In this document: positions 1 to 7,693 of the stretch, piece after piece | How the letters are laid out: the number at the start of each line of letters is the position of its first letter | How positions within the stretch are numbered: the first letter of the stretch is position 1 | From: Pseudomonadota bacterium | Lineage (GTDB): Bacteria; Desulfobacterota; JADFVX01 | Direction: 5' to 3' | Length of the DNA stretch: 14,496 nt | Assembly: GCA_015222755.1 (NCBI GenBank) | Contig: JADFVX010000012.1 | Location: 1 to 14,496, forward strand | Translations under genes and position numbers: made by a program | The notes under the pieces: model-generated | What the model saw: the letters and a program-made list of their open reading frames with translations, nothing else | Database searches by the model: none | Told to the model about the DNA's origin: nothing

Positions 1-693
1 AAAGCTTACTTTGACCGGGCCCTTGCTTACAAGAAGGTAGGGGAGCATGAAAAGGCGATTGCAGATTATACAAAGGCTATGGAAGTAGGTCCACTTGAGC
101 CGCTATCCTACTACAACAGAGCTAACAGCTATTATGAAAAAAAAGAGTACGGCAGGGCCATATCTGACTATACAAATGCCCTTGCAATGGACCCAAGATA
201 TATTAATGCCTATATCAACAGAGGGAATGCATATTATTCGACAGGTGTTTACTACAAGGCTGTCATTGATTTTACCAAGGCAATAGAACTGGAGCCTAAG
301 AGTGCTATTGCGCACATAAATAGAGGGTATGCCTACATAGAGGATGCCAGGTATGAGAAGGCAATTGCAGATTTTTCAAAGGCGATAGAGTTGAATCCGA
401 ATGGGCCCGCCGCTTACATTGGGATGGGGGACGCTCTTTACCTCAGCAGGGGGAATGCCCTTTATGAGAGGGGTGATGGTGAGGTTGTCACTGCCCTGGC
501 CAACTACAGCAAGGCTCTCAAATTGGATCCTGAAAATGCCGACATCTACTTCTATAAGGCGACAAGATTTAAGGATATTCTAAGTTCAGATGTGATTGTA
601 AAAGCATACAGGGACTTTCTGAAATATGCAAAATCTGATGATGGGCGCATAAGAGAGGCAAAAAAGAGGCTTAAGGAGTATGGATTGCCGTAA
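1..693 (+). CDS. TPR-repeat protein, 5' end missing (C-terminal 230 residues)
   Basis: The frame is open from base 1 and the TPR consensus is already in register there, so the gene begins outside the window; the first Met at base 79 is internal. About six TPR units of roughly 34 residues are seen, with the usual A/G at position 8, A-I at 20 and D-Y/F near 24 (for example KAIADYTKAMEVGP and KAIELEPKSA). TPRs form a superhelical scaffold for protein-protein contacts; the partner is unknown. The fifth unit is about 10 residues longer than the rest and appears to repeat its own helix A (GDALY then GNALY). The last unit is degenerate and capped by a basic helix ending KKRLKEYGLP. No export signal can be judged because the N-terminus is absent. 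It converges on the next operon with only about 30 bases between stop codons and no clear terminator there. Family confidence is high; function is unassigned. Confidence 0.9.
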   Translation, partial: KAYFDRALAYKKVGEHEKAIADYTKAMEVGPLEPLSYYNRANSYYEKKEYGRAISDYTNALAMDPRYINAYINRGNAYYSTGVYYKAVIDFTKAIELEPKSAIAHINRGYAYIEDARYEKAIADFSKAIELNPNGPAAYIGMGDALYLSRGNALYERGDGEVVTALANYSKALKLDPENADIYFYKATRFKDILSSDVIVKAYRDFLKYAKSDDGRIREAKKRLKEYGLP

Positions 694-724
694 GATGATT
701 AAGTCCTCCCGCTAAGGCTCCGGT

Positions 725-2863
725 CTATAATCCTTTCACCCCTTCGTCCGTCGCCATCTCGCGGTCCCTGAAAGACTCTTCTGCTCCCTTTTTTCTCAAC
801 CTTTCCCTTGCAGCATTTAGCAGCTTCAAGTACCTCCTCTCGCTATTCGGTACCTCATGGTAGATGTTTCTTATGAGTAAGTGGTGCATATTTGAAGGAT
901 TTCTAAAGAGGTTCTTCTTTATCTCTGAATACCTGCATTTCGGAATGAGAGACATTATTGGTTTAAACTTGCTGTATATGTCTGCCGGGATATTCTTCTT
1001 GATCGCCTTTTTAAGCTCATAGCCTTTCTCCATATCCTTTGCAATATCTGAGAGCACCGAATCAGTCTTTGACGCAAAATCACTTTGCAGGATGGTTTTC
1101 TGTAACTCTATAAGTATAAGGGTATCATCAATAAGTTGCTTCCCGCTCTTACTACTGCCCGGAAAGGCGATCATTGATGGGGCAGACTTAAGGGCATCCG
1201 GGATTATGGTTCGAAGGTTCTCCACCTCGCTAACATAGGTGAGATGTCCCTTTTCAGCCCAGGTATTAATCGTCTTTGAACGGTATAAACGGGCAGCCAG
1301 AGGCCAGACATTATCCATATAATTCTTGAGTGTCCCCTCCTCAGAGGCCTCCATGGCGAGCGTCAGGATTCCCATTATATCGAATGGAAATATTTCTATT
1401 GCCTGTAGCTGTCTTGCAAAGGCAAATTCATATTCGGTCATATCGTTACTGTATGGTGCCCTTTGCCGGTGAAGTTCTGCAAGCTCTCCTGCAATATATC
1501 CTGCATAAAAGTATGCATTGTCAGGGACTATATCCAAGTGTTTCTTTTCTGTAAAACCTTCAAAAAAATCAAGATAGGCTAACAGGGGTTGCGAGACTTT
1601 TGTGAAGCTGCCGACACCTGCACCAGACCCAGCTGTTTTGCCACTGGATTTTTGGTAGTAGCGCGCGAGCATGATGTCAAGTTGTGCAATGTTGGTCCAG
1701 AGGTCGTGCATTGCCTCCAGTGAATTTTCTGTTTTCTTAAACCCATCGAAGAGCCATCCATCATTGAGGCTTGCCTCGGAGGCTAGCTCGGTATAAAATT
1801 CCTTTGCCGATGAGGCAACTCGTGCCGAGACTTCAGGGACCTCCTTAAATGCGGAATGAGACATGATTTTATTTCCCTGGACCATTCCGTTCAATATCCT
1901 GATCATCGACTGCATCAGCCTTGAGCGGGCTGCAACCTTTCCCTTGCTCGTATCGGCCCATTCCATAGCAAGTGTATAATAGGCAAGTGCCTGCCTGTAT
2001 GATTCCACAGCTTCATCTGCCCTCTTGGTGCTTTCAAAGTTGATCCAGTGTATCTCTCCTTCAAGAAAGGCCATGGCGAAGTTTATGCTGAAATTGTCCG
2101 ATGTCAAGCCATGCATGCGATTCCATATGCTTTCTGCCAGCTGGTAGTAGCCTTTGTCAGGTTCAAGCCTGCCCTGGAGAGACCAGACAATTGTCCCGAG
2201 GGAATGTAGCCTGGGCAGCTTATGTTTCACAATGCCATGGTTCAGTATAAGATGAATGATGTTTTCGTAGAGGTAGGGCAAACTGTTAACAAAGCCTGTT
2301 GTCCCTATTTTAGAACCAACCATAATCTGGCCCGTCTCGAGGACCTGGATGACATCGGTCCAAATCCTGAAGACATGGTGGCTGAAGGCCAGGGAATCCT
2401 TAAATACAAGATATTTGTGGGCAAGAACCAGATTGTTCCAGAAAGCCACTCTTGGTGTGGTCCGCCTTTTGGCCAGGTCCCCTATGCCCTGCAATGCAAT
2501 ATCAAGCTGCTTTTCGTTACCACTACCGAGATAAACAATAAGGTGCCCCACCGCTATACGCCTGTATACCGCATCGGAATGAGGAACTGTATACCGGGAA
2601 GTATCACCTGGTGAGCCTTTGAGGCGGGGGTCCTTTTTAATCCGTTCATCCCATATGCCAAGATATTCGGACAGCTTCTGCCCGTACTTTTGTCCTTCAC
2701 TGCTCAGTAGCTCCTCAATGTCTTCAGCAGGCAGAAGAGAGAACCTGTACCCCACATCCAGAAAGGCATCCCAGTAGGGTGAGGGCGCTTTATTTTCCGC
2801 GAACAGAGGGGCGGCATAAAAAAATGTGAACAGGAAAATGACAATAATTTTTTTACTTTTCAT
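725..2863 (-). CDS. Large exported helical protein of the motor operon, unknown family
   Basis: Last gene of the operon, 712 residues. The start is taken as ATG at 2863 because AAGAGGTGA, an excellent Shine-Dalgarno match, sits five bases upstream; a GTG three codons earlier (2872) overlaps the upstream stop and is the alternative. The N-terminus is a clear signal peptide: MKSKK, a hydrophobic core IIVIFLFTFFYAAP, and a likely signal peptidase I cut after LFA (about residue 22), so the mature protein should be periplasmic. There is no lipobox cysteine. The mature part reads as almost wholly helical with TPR/solenoid-like pieces (for example EAVESYRQALAYYTLAMEWAD) and a basic, charged C-terminus. 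I recognise no catalytic motif and no named family. Its place behind ExbB, ExbD and TonB-like genes suggests a periplasmic partner or scaffold of that machine, by inference only. Coding status is certain from length, signal peptide, ribosome site and operon position. Confidence 0.85.
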   Translation of the reverse strand: MKSKKIIVIFLFTFFYAAPLFAENKAPSPYWDAFLDVGYRFSLLPAEDIEELLSSEGQKYGQKLSEYLGIWDERIKKDPRLKGSPGDTSRYTVPHSDAVYRRIAVGHLIVYLGSGNEKQLDIALQGIGDLAKRRTTPRVAFWNNLVLAHKYLVFKDSLAFSHHVFRIWTDVIQVLETGQIMVGSKIGTTGFVNSLPYLYENIIHLILNHGIVKHKLPRLHSLGTIVWSLQGRLEPDKGYYQLAESIWNRMHGLTSDNFSINFAMAFLEGEIHWINFESTKRADEAVESYRQALAYYTLAMEWADTSKGKVAARSRLMQSMIRILNGMVQGNKIMSHSAFKEVPEVSARVASSAKEFYTELASEASLNDGWLFDGFKKTENSLEAMHDLWTNIAQLDIMLARYYQKSSGKTAGSGAGVGSFTKVSQPLLAYLDFFEGFTEKKHLDIVPDNAYFYAGYIAGELAELHRQRAPYSNDMTEYEFAFARQLQAIEIFPFDIMGILTLAMEASEEGTLKNYMDNVWPLAARLYRSKTINTWAEKGHLTYVSEVENLRTIIPDALKSAPSMIAFPGSSKSGKQLIDDTLILIELQKTILQSDFASKTDSVLSDIAKDMEKGYELKKAIKKNIPADIYSKFKPIMSLIPKCRYSEIKKNLFRNPSNMHHLLIRNIYHEVPNSERRYLKLLNAARERLRKKGAEESFRDREMATDEGVKGL

Positions 2864-2868
2864 TATCT

Positions 2869-4278
2869 TCACCTCTTGGTTTTTTTGCTATAAAGGCACT
2901 GCACGGTCATTCTAAGCGCATCGCAACGGTTATGCACTCCACCTCTGTAACTGACAAATCGTACATCCAGAGTAGTTAGCATCTCAGTGTTTACAAAGGC
3001 GTACTTACCGTTGCTATCTGCACAAAAAGGAATATCACCATCAATAAAGGCAAGTATCTGGCGTTTAAGTCGTGTCTCTTCCGTTGGGTCTACACATGCT
3101 GCCAAATGACGGACGGCTGCGGTTTCAGGCAGATAATATGCACTCTTTACTCTTTCAGGTGTTTTACTCTCTTTCTTTAGCGCTTGTTCCGGATAAGAAC
3201 TCCTTGATGTGGCCCTGGAGGCGCCCTCTACCCGTTTGCTGCTGTAGCTACGTGATACCCTGGTTTGAAGGTCAGGTGGTGCCACCTTCACCGTGTCTAC
3301 CACTCTGCTCCGACTGAGCGGCCTTTCCGTAAGGGGAATCCCGGAGGCTATACCTTTAGCGGAGCTGGCGTATCTTTCTTGAGAAGGGATATTAGAACTC
3401 CTCCCTCTCCTTGCCATGACATACCTTTTCGATGCACCCCCCCTGGTATCAGGCACATTCGATGCTGTGAGGACTGTCGGTCTCTGTAGCTCCCTCACAC
3501 CTGTCGCCCGGACTTGCGAGGTTCCTCTTTTCTTCGCTAGAGCATATCTTTTTGCCAACTTGCCTGTAGCCGGTAAGGCCGGGGCGATATCGGGGCCTCC
3601 TCTTTCAAGAGGCCTTTCACCGGTATAATACCTCTTTGGTTGCTTAATATCAACGTCAGGCACCTCCATTATAAAAGCCTGTCCTGCTGCCTGAGTAGCA
3701 TATTTTTCTATAGACCTTGCCTTGGGCACAGGAATATCGCTTGGCTTAACAATACCAGGCCCTCCTTCGAGCTCAAGTTCAATCTGTACAGCATCTTCCT
3801 TGATATCATATCGGCTTATTGGTTTTATCTCTATTGCAGGGGGCTGCATTGCTATTATTATTTCCACCTCTTTTTTTTCAGCTTTTTCCTGGAGTGGAAG
3901 CGCCTCCTCTTGCTCAATCTCCGGTGAGCTGGTTTTTTTCAGTTCCTCTTCCTTCCTCGCAATTTTTGAAGGCGGAGGTGATGCCTTGATTTTTTTGATA
4001 GTCTTTGCCGGTACATTTAAAACAAGCCTTGCATAGCGGTTTTGAATCTCAATAATCTCCCTATTGCTTGTCTCTTTAGATATTTCACGCATCGATAGTG
4101 ACAATGTGCTTCCACCCAAAAAGACGGCACAGATAGCAAAGATAGACAAAAAGTGCCAATCAGGGTTCTGGAATATAGACCAGCAAAAATCTCTTGGAAA
4201 AGGTACAGGAGAAGCTGTGTGTGATTTGTTCAAGATGATTTTTCCTGAATCGCTGTTCCGGTGCGAGGCAAGTGACAT
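2869..4278 (-). CDS. Single-span TonB-like periplasm-spanning protein with KRY repeats
   Basis: 469 residues from ATG 4278. This start overlaps the upstream ExbD stop as TGATG and has GGAGG four bases upstream; a longer reading from 4332 would run 54 bases into exbD and is not favoured. Order of parts: about 42 cytoplasmic residues, one membrane span (about 43-60, FLSIFAICAVFLGG), a charged Pro/Glu/Lys segment with PPPSK (about 90-145), a long basic low-complexity region (about 175-380) with recurring K/E-R/K-Y units (KRYYTGERP, KRYALAKKRG, KRYVMARRGR, ERYASSAKG), and a C-terminal domain of about 80 residues with four Cys that could form periplasmic disulfides. The topology and Pro-rich linker match TonB/TolA or AgmX/GltJ-type transmitters. 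The last domain does not show the TonB C-terminal motif I would expect, so 'TonB-like' is based on architecture and operon partners, not on a recognised domain. The downstream start lies six bases past its stop. Confidence 0.8.
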   Translation of the reverse strand: MSLASHRNSDSGKIILNKSHTASPVPFPRDFCWSIFQNPDWHFLSIFAICAVFLGGSTLSLSMREISKETSNREIIEIQNRYARLVLNVPAKTIKKIKASPPPSKIARKEEELKKTSSPEIEQEEALPLQEKAEKKEVEIIIAMQPPAIEIKPISRYDIKEDAVQIELELEGGPGIVKPSDIPVPKARSIEKYATQAAGQAFIMEVPDVDIKQPKRYYTGERPLERGGPDIAPALPATGKLAKRYALAKKRGTSQVRATGVRELQRPTVLTASNVPDTRGGASKRYVMARRGRSSNIPSQERYASSAKGIASGIPLTERPLSRSRVVDTVKVAPPDLQTRVSRSYSSKRVEGASRATSRSSYPEQALKKESKTPERVKSAYYLPETAAVRHLAACVDPTEETRLKRQILAFIDGDIPFCADSNGKYAFVNTEMLTTLDVRFVSYRGGVHNRCDALRMTVQCLYSKKTKR

Positions 4279-4784
4279 CACTCCTCCCTGTAAACAAGCA
4301 GCTTCATGACAGGATAACCGGTCTGGCCGCATGTGTACATGACCCTGGTCAAAAAGCTATATGGCAATTCTGAGTCCCCGTGTATCGTAATTTGGCCGGA
4401 AAAAGCACCACCAAACAGTTCAGCAGAACGCTTCGCTTCTTCGGCATACTTCGATAAGATTTTCTGTAGAGGGCCAATTACAGCTACTTGCTTATCCTCC
4501 AGTACGTCCCTGAAAGCCTTTGAATCAAGAACCAGCGTATCTTCCACAAGTAGTTTGTCACTCAATATCTTTACAGAGAGAGACTCTGTGGTAGGACTGG
4601 TGATCGTGGAGGTAGGCAAAGTGAGACCCGGTGCAGGTGTGATGAGTTGCCCCTGTGCTGAAAAGGACTTTAACAGAAAAACCAGGATAATAGTGAAGAT
4701 ATCCATCATCGGGGTTATGTTCAGCTTGACGTCATGGCCTGTTCCGGTCCTGCTGGACTTCAGCCTTCTTCTTGTGCGTGCCAT
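4278..4784 (-). CDS. ExbD/TolR-type biopolymer transport protein (intact Asp)
   Basis: 168 residues from ATG 4784, which overlaps the stop of the upstream fusion gene as TAATG; AGGAGG lies 12 bases upstream. A longer reading to 4850 would overlap the upstream gene by 67 bases and is rejected. The protein has a short basic cytoplasmic N-terminus (MARTRRRLKSSR), the signature NITPMMDIFTIILVFLL and a single membrane span (about 24-42) with Asp28 at the position of E. coli ExbD Asp25, the residue that carries protons in the ExbB/ExbD motor. The periplasmic domain follows, ending with the ExbD-like strand-helix-strand ITIHGDSELPYSFLTRVM...KLLVY. Its length is near the family norm (about 140), with a modest insertion around residues 70-130. 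It should pair with the ExbB-type pore formed by the two upstream products and act on the downstream TonB-like protein. ExbD and TolR cannot be told apart from this sequence alone. Confidence 0.93.
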   Translation of the reverse strand: MARTRRRLKSSRTGTGHDVKLNITPMMDIFTIILVFLLKSFSAQGQLITPAPGLTLPTSTITSPTTESLSVKILSDKLLVEDTLVLDSKAFRDVLEDKQVAVIGPLQKILSKYAEEAKRSAELFGGAFSGQITIHGDSELPYSFLTRVMYTCGQTGYPVMKLLVYREE

Positions 4785-6103
4785 TATTCGCCAAGCCCTC
4801 CTGAAAGATACACATCTGGAAACATAGCAACCCGGCCATTGTCGGTCCATATCTCGCGCGCCGTATCCATTACTGAGACAAGGGTCTGGTATTTTATCAT
4901 CTCTTCAGCCGAGATCTGTACGCTTTCATGGTCGGAAAAAAGGCCAGCTATGCTGAAATGGCTCCTCATCTTTAAATACTCATTAAAGAGCTGCGCAAGT
5001 GAGGAGTCTGCAGGCAAGTCCTGGTTTACCGTTTTCATTATCTCAAAGAGCGCCATCCTTTTAACTTCGGCGAGTCTCTCCTTCAATGTGTCAAAATCAT
5101 AGGAACCGTTGCTAAGGGGTATCTCTACACTGCCACCCAGCTCTGACTCACCCGACCTGGAAGAGCCCTCCTGTTCCATGAAATAGTGGTTAATATTGAA
5201 TCCTTCCTCTCTCACCTCCACCTCAAGTGCCAGCACTGTGTCGGCAGCGCTCTTTTCAGTCTGTGGCGGGGAGAGGCTGGCCTCTTCTTGTGAGGGTGGC
5301 AGCTTGATCTCAAGAGCACCTATCTTAACAAACTCTGCAGAAGTGAGCAGGAGAGGGATGAGAATGACTATAAGGCTCATAAGAGGCCCCATATTCACCC
5401 CGTTTTCTGACTCCTTCTTAATGCGCCTCTCTGAAAACTTGTGTTCATTAATGACCTTTTCGTCGGGGATAAGAACCTTGACCACGGAAAGTGTATAACG
5501 GTCAAATTCCTGAACAGCAGCGTCGATCCTGGTGCGAAACATGGAAAATGTCATCAGGCAGGGGATGCTGATTATCAAACCTAGAAGGGTTGTATTCATT
5601 GCCGTCGAGATACCCGAGGCAAGGAGAAGAGTCTTCTCCACCGCAGCTATACCCGGCCTGCCGACAGAAGCAAAGGATAAAATCAAACCATAGATTGTTC
5701 CCATAAGGCCCAGCAGGGTAGAGACATTGCCGAACATGCGAATAAGGCCGACCCTTCTATTCATGGAGGGGATTATATTAGATGACTCCTCTTCCATTGC
5801 CGCTCTGACAAGCCTTGGTGATGTGACAGCCTTCTCTATTCCGGCCCCGAAAATGCTGGGTAATGCCCTTTGCCCCCCTGACATGCAAAGCCGATATGCC
5901 TCGTCCATCTTCCTGTCGACTATCAGCCTCCTGATCCTTTCGGCAAAAAGTGGGGCATTGACGTCGGTTCGCCTGCGGAGTTCCAGCCAGCGCTCTATAA
6001 CGAGGGCAGCAGCCACAAGAGCGATAGTTGCAAGGCTCCACATGAAAAGAAAACCATTCTGGTCAGGGGAAAACCCTCTCAGTAGCTCGGCAAATAGATG
6101 CAT
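4784..6103 (-). CDS. ExbB-ExbD fusion protein; ExbD half lacks the conserved Asp
   Basis: One uninterrupted 439-residue frame joins two motor subunits. Residues 1 to about 215 are a MotA/TolQ/ExbB protein: spans at about 19-37, 120-145 and 158-190, with GLMGTIYGLILSFASVG and AMNTTLLGL as the core motifs, including the Thr residues that line the pore. After a short charged linker, residues 237-258 (NMGPLMSLIVILIPLLLTS) align with the ExbD signature, followed by a periplasmic domain of about 180 residues ending in the ExbD-like stretch LVSVMDTAREIW...MFPDVYLSGG. ExbB ends and ExbD starts in the cytoplasm, so the fusion is topologically sound. Ser243 takes the place of the essential Asp, so this half should not carry protons itself. 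The periplasmic part is about twice the normal size. The start ATG 6103 lies 15 bases after the upstream gene with no good Shine-Dalgarno, suggesting coupled or low-level initiation. Fusion and residue change are seen directly; the mechanism is inferred. Confidence 0.9.
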   Translation of the reverse strand: MHLFAELLRGFSPDQNGFLFMWSLATIALVAAALVIERWLELRRRTDVNAPLFAERIRRLIVDRKMDEAYRLCMSGGQRALPSIFGAGIEKAVTSPRLVRAAMEEESSNIIPSMNRRVGLIRMFGNVSTLLGLMGTIYGLILSFASVGRPGIAAVEKTLLLASGISTAMNTTLLGLIISIPCLMTFSMFRTRIDAAVQEFDRYTLSVVKVLIPDEKVINEHKFSERRIKKESENGVNMGPLMSLIVILIPLLLTSAEFVKIGALEIKLPPSQEEASLSPPQTEKSAADTVLALEVEVREEGFNINHYFMEQEGSSRSGESELGGSVEIPLSNGSYDFDTLKERLAEVKRMALFEIMKTVNQDLPADSSLAQLFNEYLKMRSHFSIAGLFSDHESVQISAEEMIKYQTLVSVMDTAREIWTDNGRVAMFPDVYLSGGLGE

Positions 6104-6118
6104 GGATAAGCAGTTAGA

Positions 6119-6886
6119 TTATCTTTTGATATTTTTTAAAAGCTTGTCGTCGGCAAAGAGCTTGATGTTGCTGCCTGTTACCTGCAAGCTGACAGAGTCT
6201 TTCAGCTCAGAGGCACTGATAGTATACTTGGTCGCTTTATGGGACTTCTCAACAAGAGTATTTGCAAACTTCAATGAATATTCATCTATTTCATCGATCA
6301 TCTGGTCGGTTTTGGACTTGAATATGGAGTAGAGGATGATGGATGGTATGGCGACCATCAGGCCCATAAAGGTGGTATTCATAGCGGCGGCGATACCGGA
6401 AGCCAGAAGGGTCGATTTTTCCATGGGGTCAATACCCGGCTTTCCAACAGAGGCAAAAGACAGTATCAGGCCGTATATCGTTCCCATGAGACCTATCAGT
6501 GTGGCTACATTGCCTATGGTGGCAAGATAACCGGTTCTTTTTTCCAGCTCAGGGACTACCTTTAATACTGATTCATCGATACTGTTTCTTATGTGATTCT
6601 CTCCTGAGCCTGCAGAGACAAGTACAACTTTTACGATGTGCGCCATAGCCATCCTGCCAGCCTCCAAGCACCTCTTTTGTGCCGCCTCTATATCACCTTT
6701 GCCTACCTTATTAAGGATATCTCTCATAAAGGATTCTGTTTTTGAGCCAGACCGTCCCATGAGGAATATCGATCGTTCTATGGCTATGGCAGCAGAAAAG
6801 ATCCCGGCAAGCAGCAATATCCACATAAAAATATAGCCATGCTCGGAGGCGTTGAAAGACTGAAAAAATTTCGGGAAAAATTCCAT
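6119..6886 (-). CDS. ExbB/TolQ/MotA-family proton channel protein
   Basis: 255 residues, first gene of the operon. ATG 6886 is preceded by AAGGAG five bases upstream, a strong ribosome site. Three membrane spans are predicted at about 19-37, 119-145 and 158-190, with a cytoplasmic loop of about 80 residues between the first two, as in ExbB/TolQ. Core motifs are IGLMGTIYGLILSFASVG and AAAMNTTFMGLMVAIPS, with the pore Thr residues present. In this family a pentamer surrounds an ExbD dimer and couples proton flow to movement of a TonB/TolA-type protein. The C-terminal tail (about 200-255) is cytoplasmic, charged and longer than minimal ExbB. The pore motifs are almost identical to those of the next gene's ExbB half (17 residues in a row shared), pointing to duplication. 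Two ExbB-type proteins in one operon could form a mixed ring. TolQ, ExbB or AglR-like assignment cannot be separated here. Confidence 0.95.
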   Translation of the reverse strand: MEFFPKFFQSFNASEHGYIFMWILLLAGIFSAAIAIERSIFLMGRSGSKTESFMRDILNKVGKGDIEAAQKRCLEAGRMAMAHIVKVVLVSAGSGENHIRNSIDESVLKVVPELEKRTGYLATIGNVATLIGLMGTIYGLILSFASVGKPGIDPMEKSTLLASGIAAAMNTTFMGLMVAIPSIILYSIFKSKTDQMIDEIDEYSLKFANTLVEKSHKATKYTISASELKDSVSLQVTGSNIKLFADDKLLKNIKR

Positions 6887-6938
6887 AAGGACTCCTTAGA
6901 AAAGTTGTTCTCTGCCAGAGACCATGGTGCAGGCAGAT

Positions 6939-6968
6939 TTATAGTTAAGTAATGCTCAGCGCCTACAA
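6939..6968 (-). promoter_or_regulatory. Candidate sigma-70 promoter of the motor operon
   Basis: On the minus strand TTGTAG (6968-6963) is followed by an 18-base spacer and TATAAA (6944-6939), about 50 bases upstream of the ATG at 6886. The match is moderate. No clear terminator separates the operon from the upstream gene at 7053, so read-through transcription is also possible. Confidence 0.4.
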
Positions 6969-6982
6969 GGCGGTGCATCCGG

Positions 6983-7000
6983 GTAAAATTGTTTTACAAT
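6983..7000. promoter_or_regulatory. Operator-like dyad upstream of the motor operon
   Basis: GTAAAA-TTG-TTTTAC (6983-6997) is a perfect inverted repeat with six-base arms. It overlaps a second dyad, ATTG-TTTTA-CAAT (6988-7000). It lies about 15 bases upstream of the candidate -35 box, a position typical for an activator. It could also be chance in AT-rich DNA; the regulator, if any, is unknown. Confidence 0.35.
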
Positions 7001-7052
7001 CTTCATAGCTGCCATCTATCCCATCGTGAATGGAGGGTATTTAAGGGCAGGC

Positions 7053-7682
7053 CTAAGGGAGTTTTTTATCTAGCTTTATAATTCCTTCGCCAATAGTTGT
7101 GAATTCAGCATTGAAGGGTCCTATTGAAATGCCAAGGTGCTCTCTGCCATACTCTTCCATCATTTTTTTAATGGTAGAGCTGTACTTATCATAGTTTCCT
7201 GCCTCGAAGTACATGTAAGCCTTGAAAAACTCAAGATACATAACCATGTCTAGGGTCTCTGAGACATGCATCATGGGGGAGTTGATCAGGGGGTCGACAT
7301 GCTTTTCAATGTATTTGTCTGCCTCTTCAATGAGTAGGATCCGACTGGTATAATCTTTATGGACAGCAATGTTTTTAAAGGTGAGCCTGAAGGAGTCGAG
7401 ATCTCTAATTGCCCTCTGGAGAAGTTTTTTGTTTTTTTCAACTTCATCGCCGGATAGCAAGACCTGTCTTTTTTCAGATGTCTCACTTTTAACTGACTGT
7501 GGCTTGGTTGTTACGGCCGCCTTGCTTTTTTCAAGGGCATATGCACCTTCAACAAGGAGAGGGAGAAAGAAAGAGAAAAAGGCTATAGTTTTTATGAGCT
7601 TAAGCTGAAAACCATGCCTGGATGGCAAAAAAGAGCTGTTTTTCACCCAGTGATGCTGGCTTGCCGGATACAAAATATGCAT
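7053..7682 (-). CDS. Small exported helical protein, unknown function
   Basis: 209 residues. ATG 7682 is supported by AGAGAGG six bases upstream. The N-terminus is unusual: about 27 polar residues (MHILYPASQHHWVKNSSF...) precede the hydrophobic core IKTIAFFSFFLPLLVEGAYA, with a possible signal peptidase cut after AYA (about residue 49). A GTG at codon 13 would shorten the leader but has a weaker ribosome site. The mature part starts with a Lys/Ser/Thr-rich linker and then a helical domain (about 75-209) with a TPR-like helix pair (FFKAYMYFEAGNYDKYSSTIKKMMEEYG). I recognise no family or catalytic motif. It lies 166 bases upstream of, and on the same strand as, the ExbB gene, so it may belong to the same transcription unit and act as a periplasmic accessory of the motor; this is inference from position. 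Confidence 0.75.
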   Translation of the reverse strand: MHILYPASQHHWVKNSSFLPSRHGFQLKLIKTIAFFSFFLPLLVEGAYALEKSKAAVTTKPQSVKSETSEKRQVLLSGDEVEKNKKLLQRAIRDLDSFRLTFKNIAVHKDYTSRILLIEEADKYIEKHVDPLINSPMMHVSETLDMVMYLEFFKAYMYFEAGNYDKYSSTIKKMMEEYGREHLGISIGPFNAEFTTIGEGIIKLDKKLP

Positions 7683-7693
7683 TATAAACCTCT

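Noticed and set aside
4278..4332. Longer N-terminus of the TonB-like protein starting at 4332
   Set aside because: It would overlap exbD by about 54 bases, while ATG 4278 has GGAGG directly upstream and a stop/start overlap.
4333..4827. Long plus-strand open frame opposite the exbD gene
   Set aside because: It is antisense to a strongly supported ExbD coding region, has no ribosome site, and its translation shows no domain pattern.
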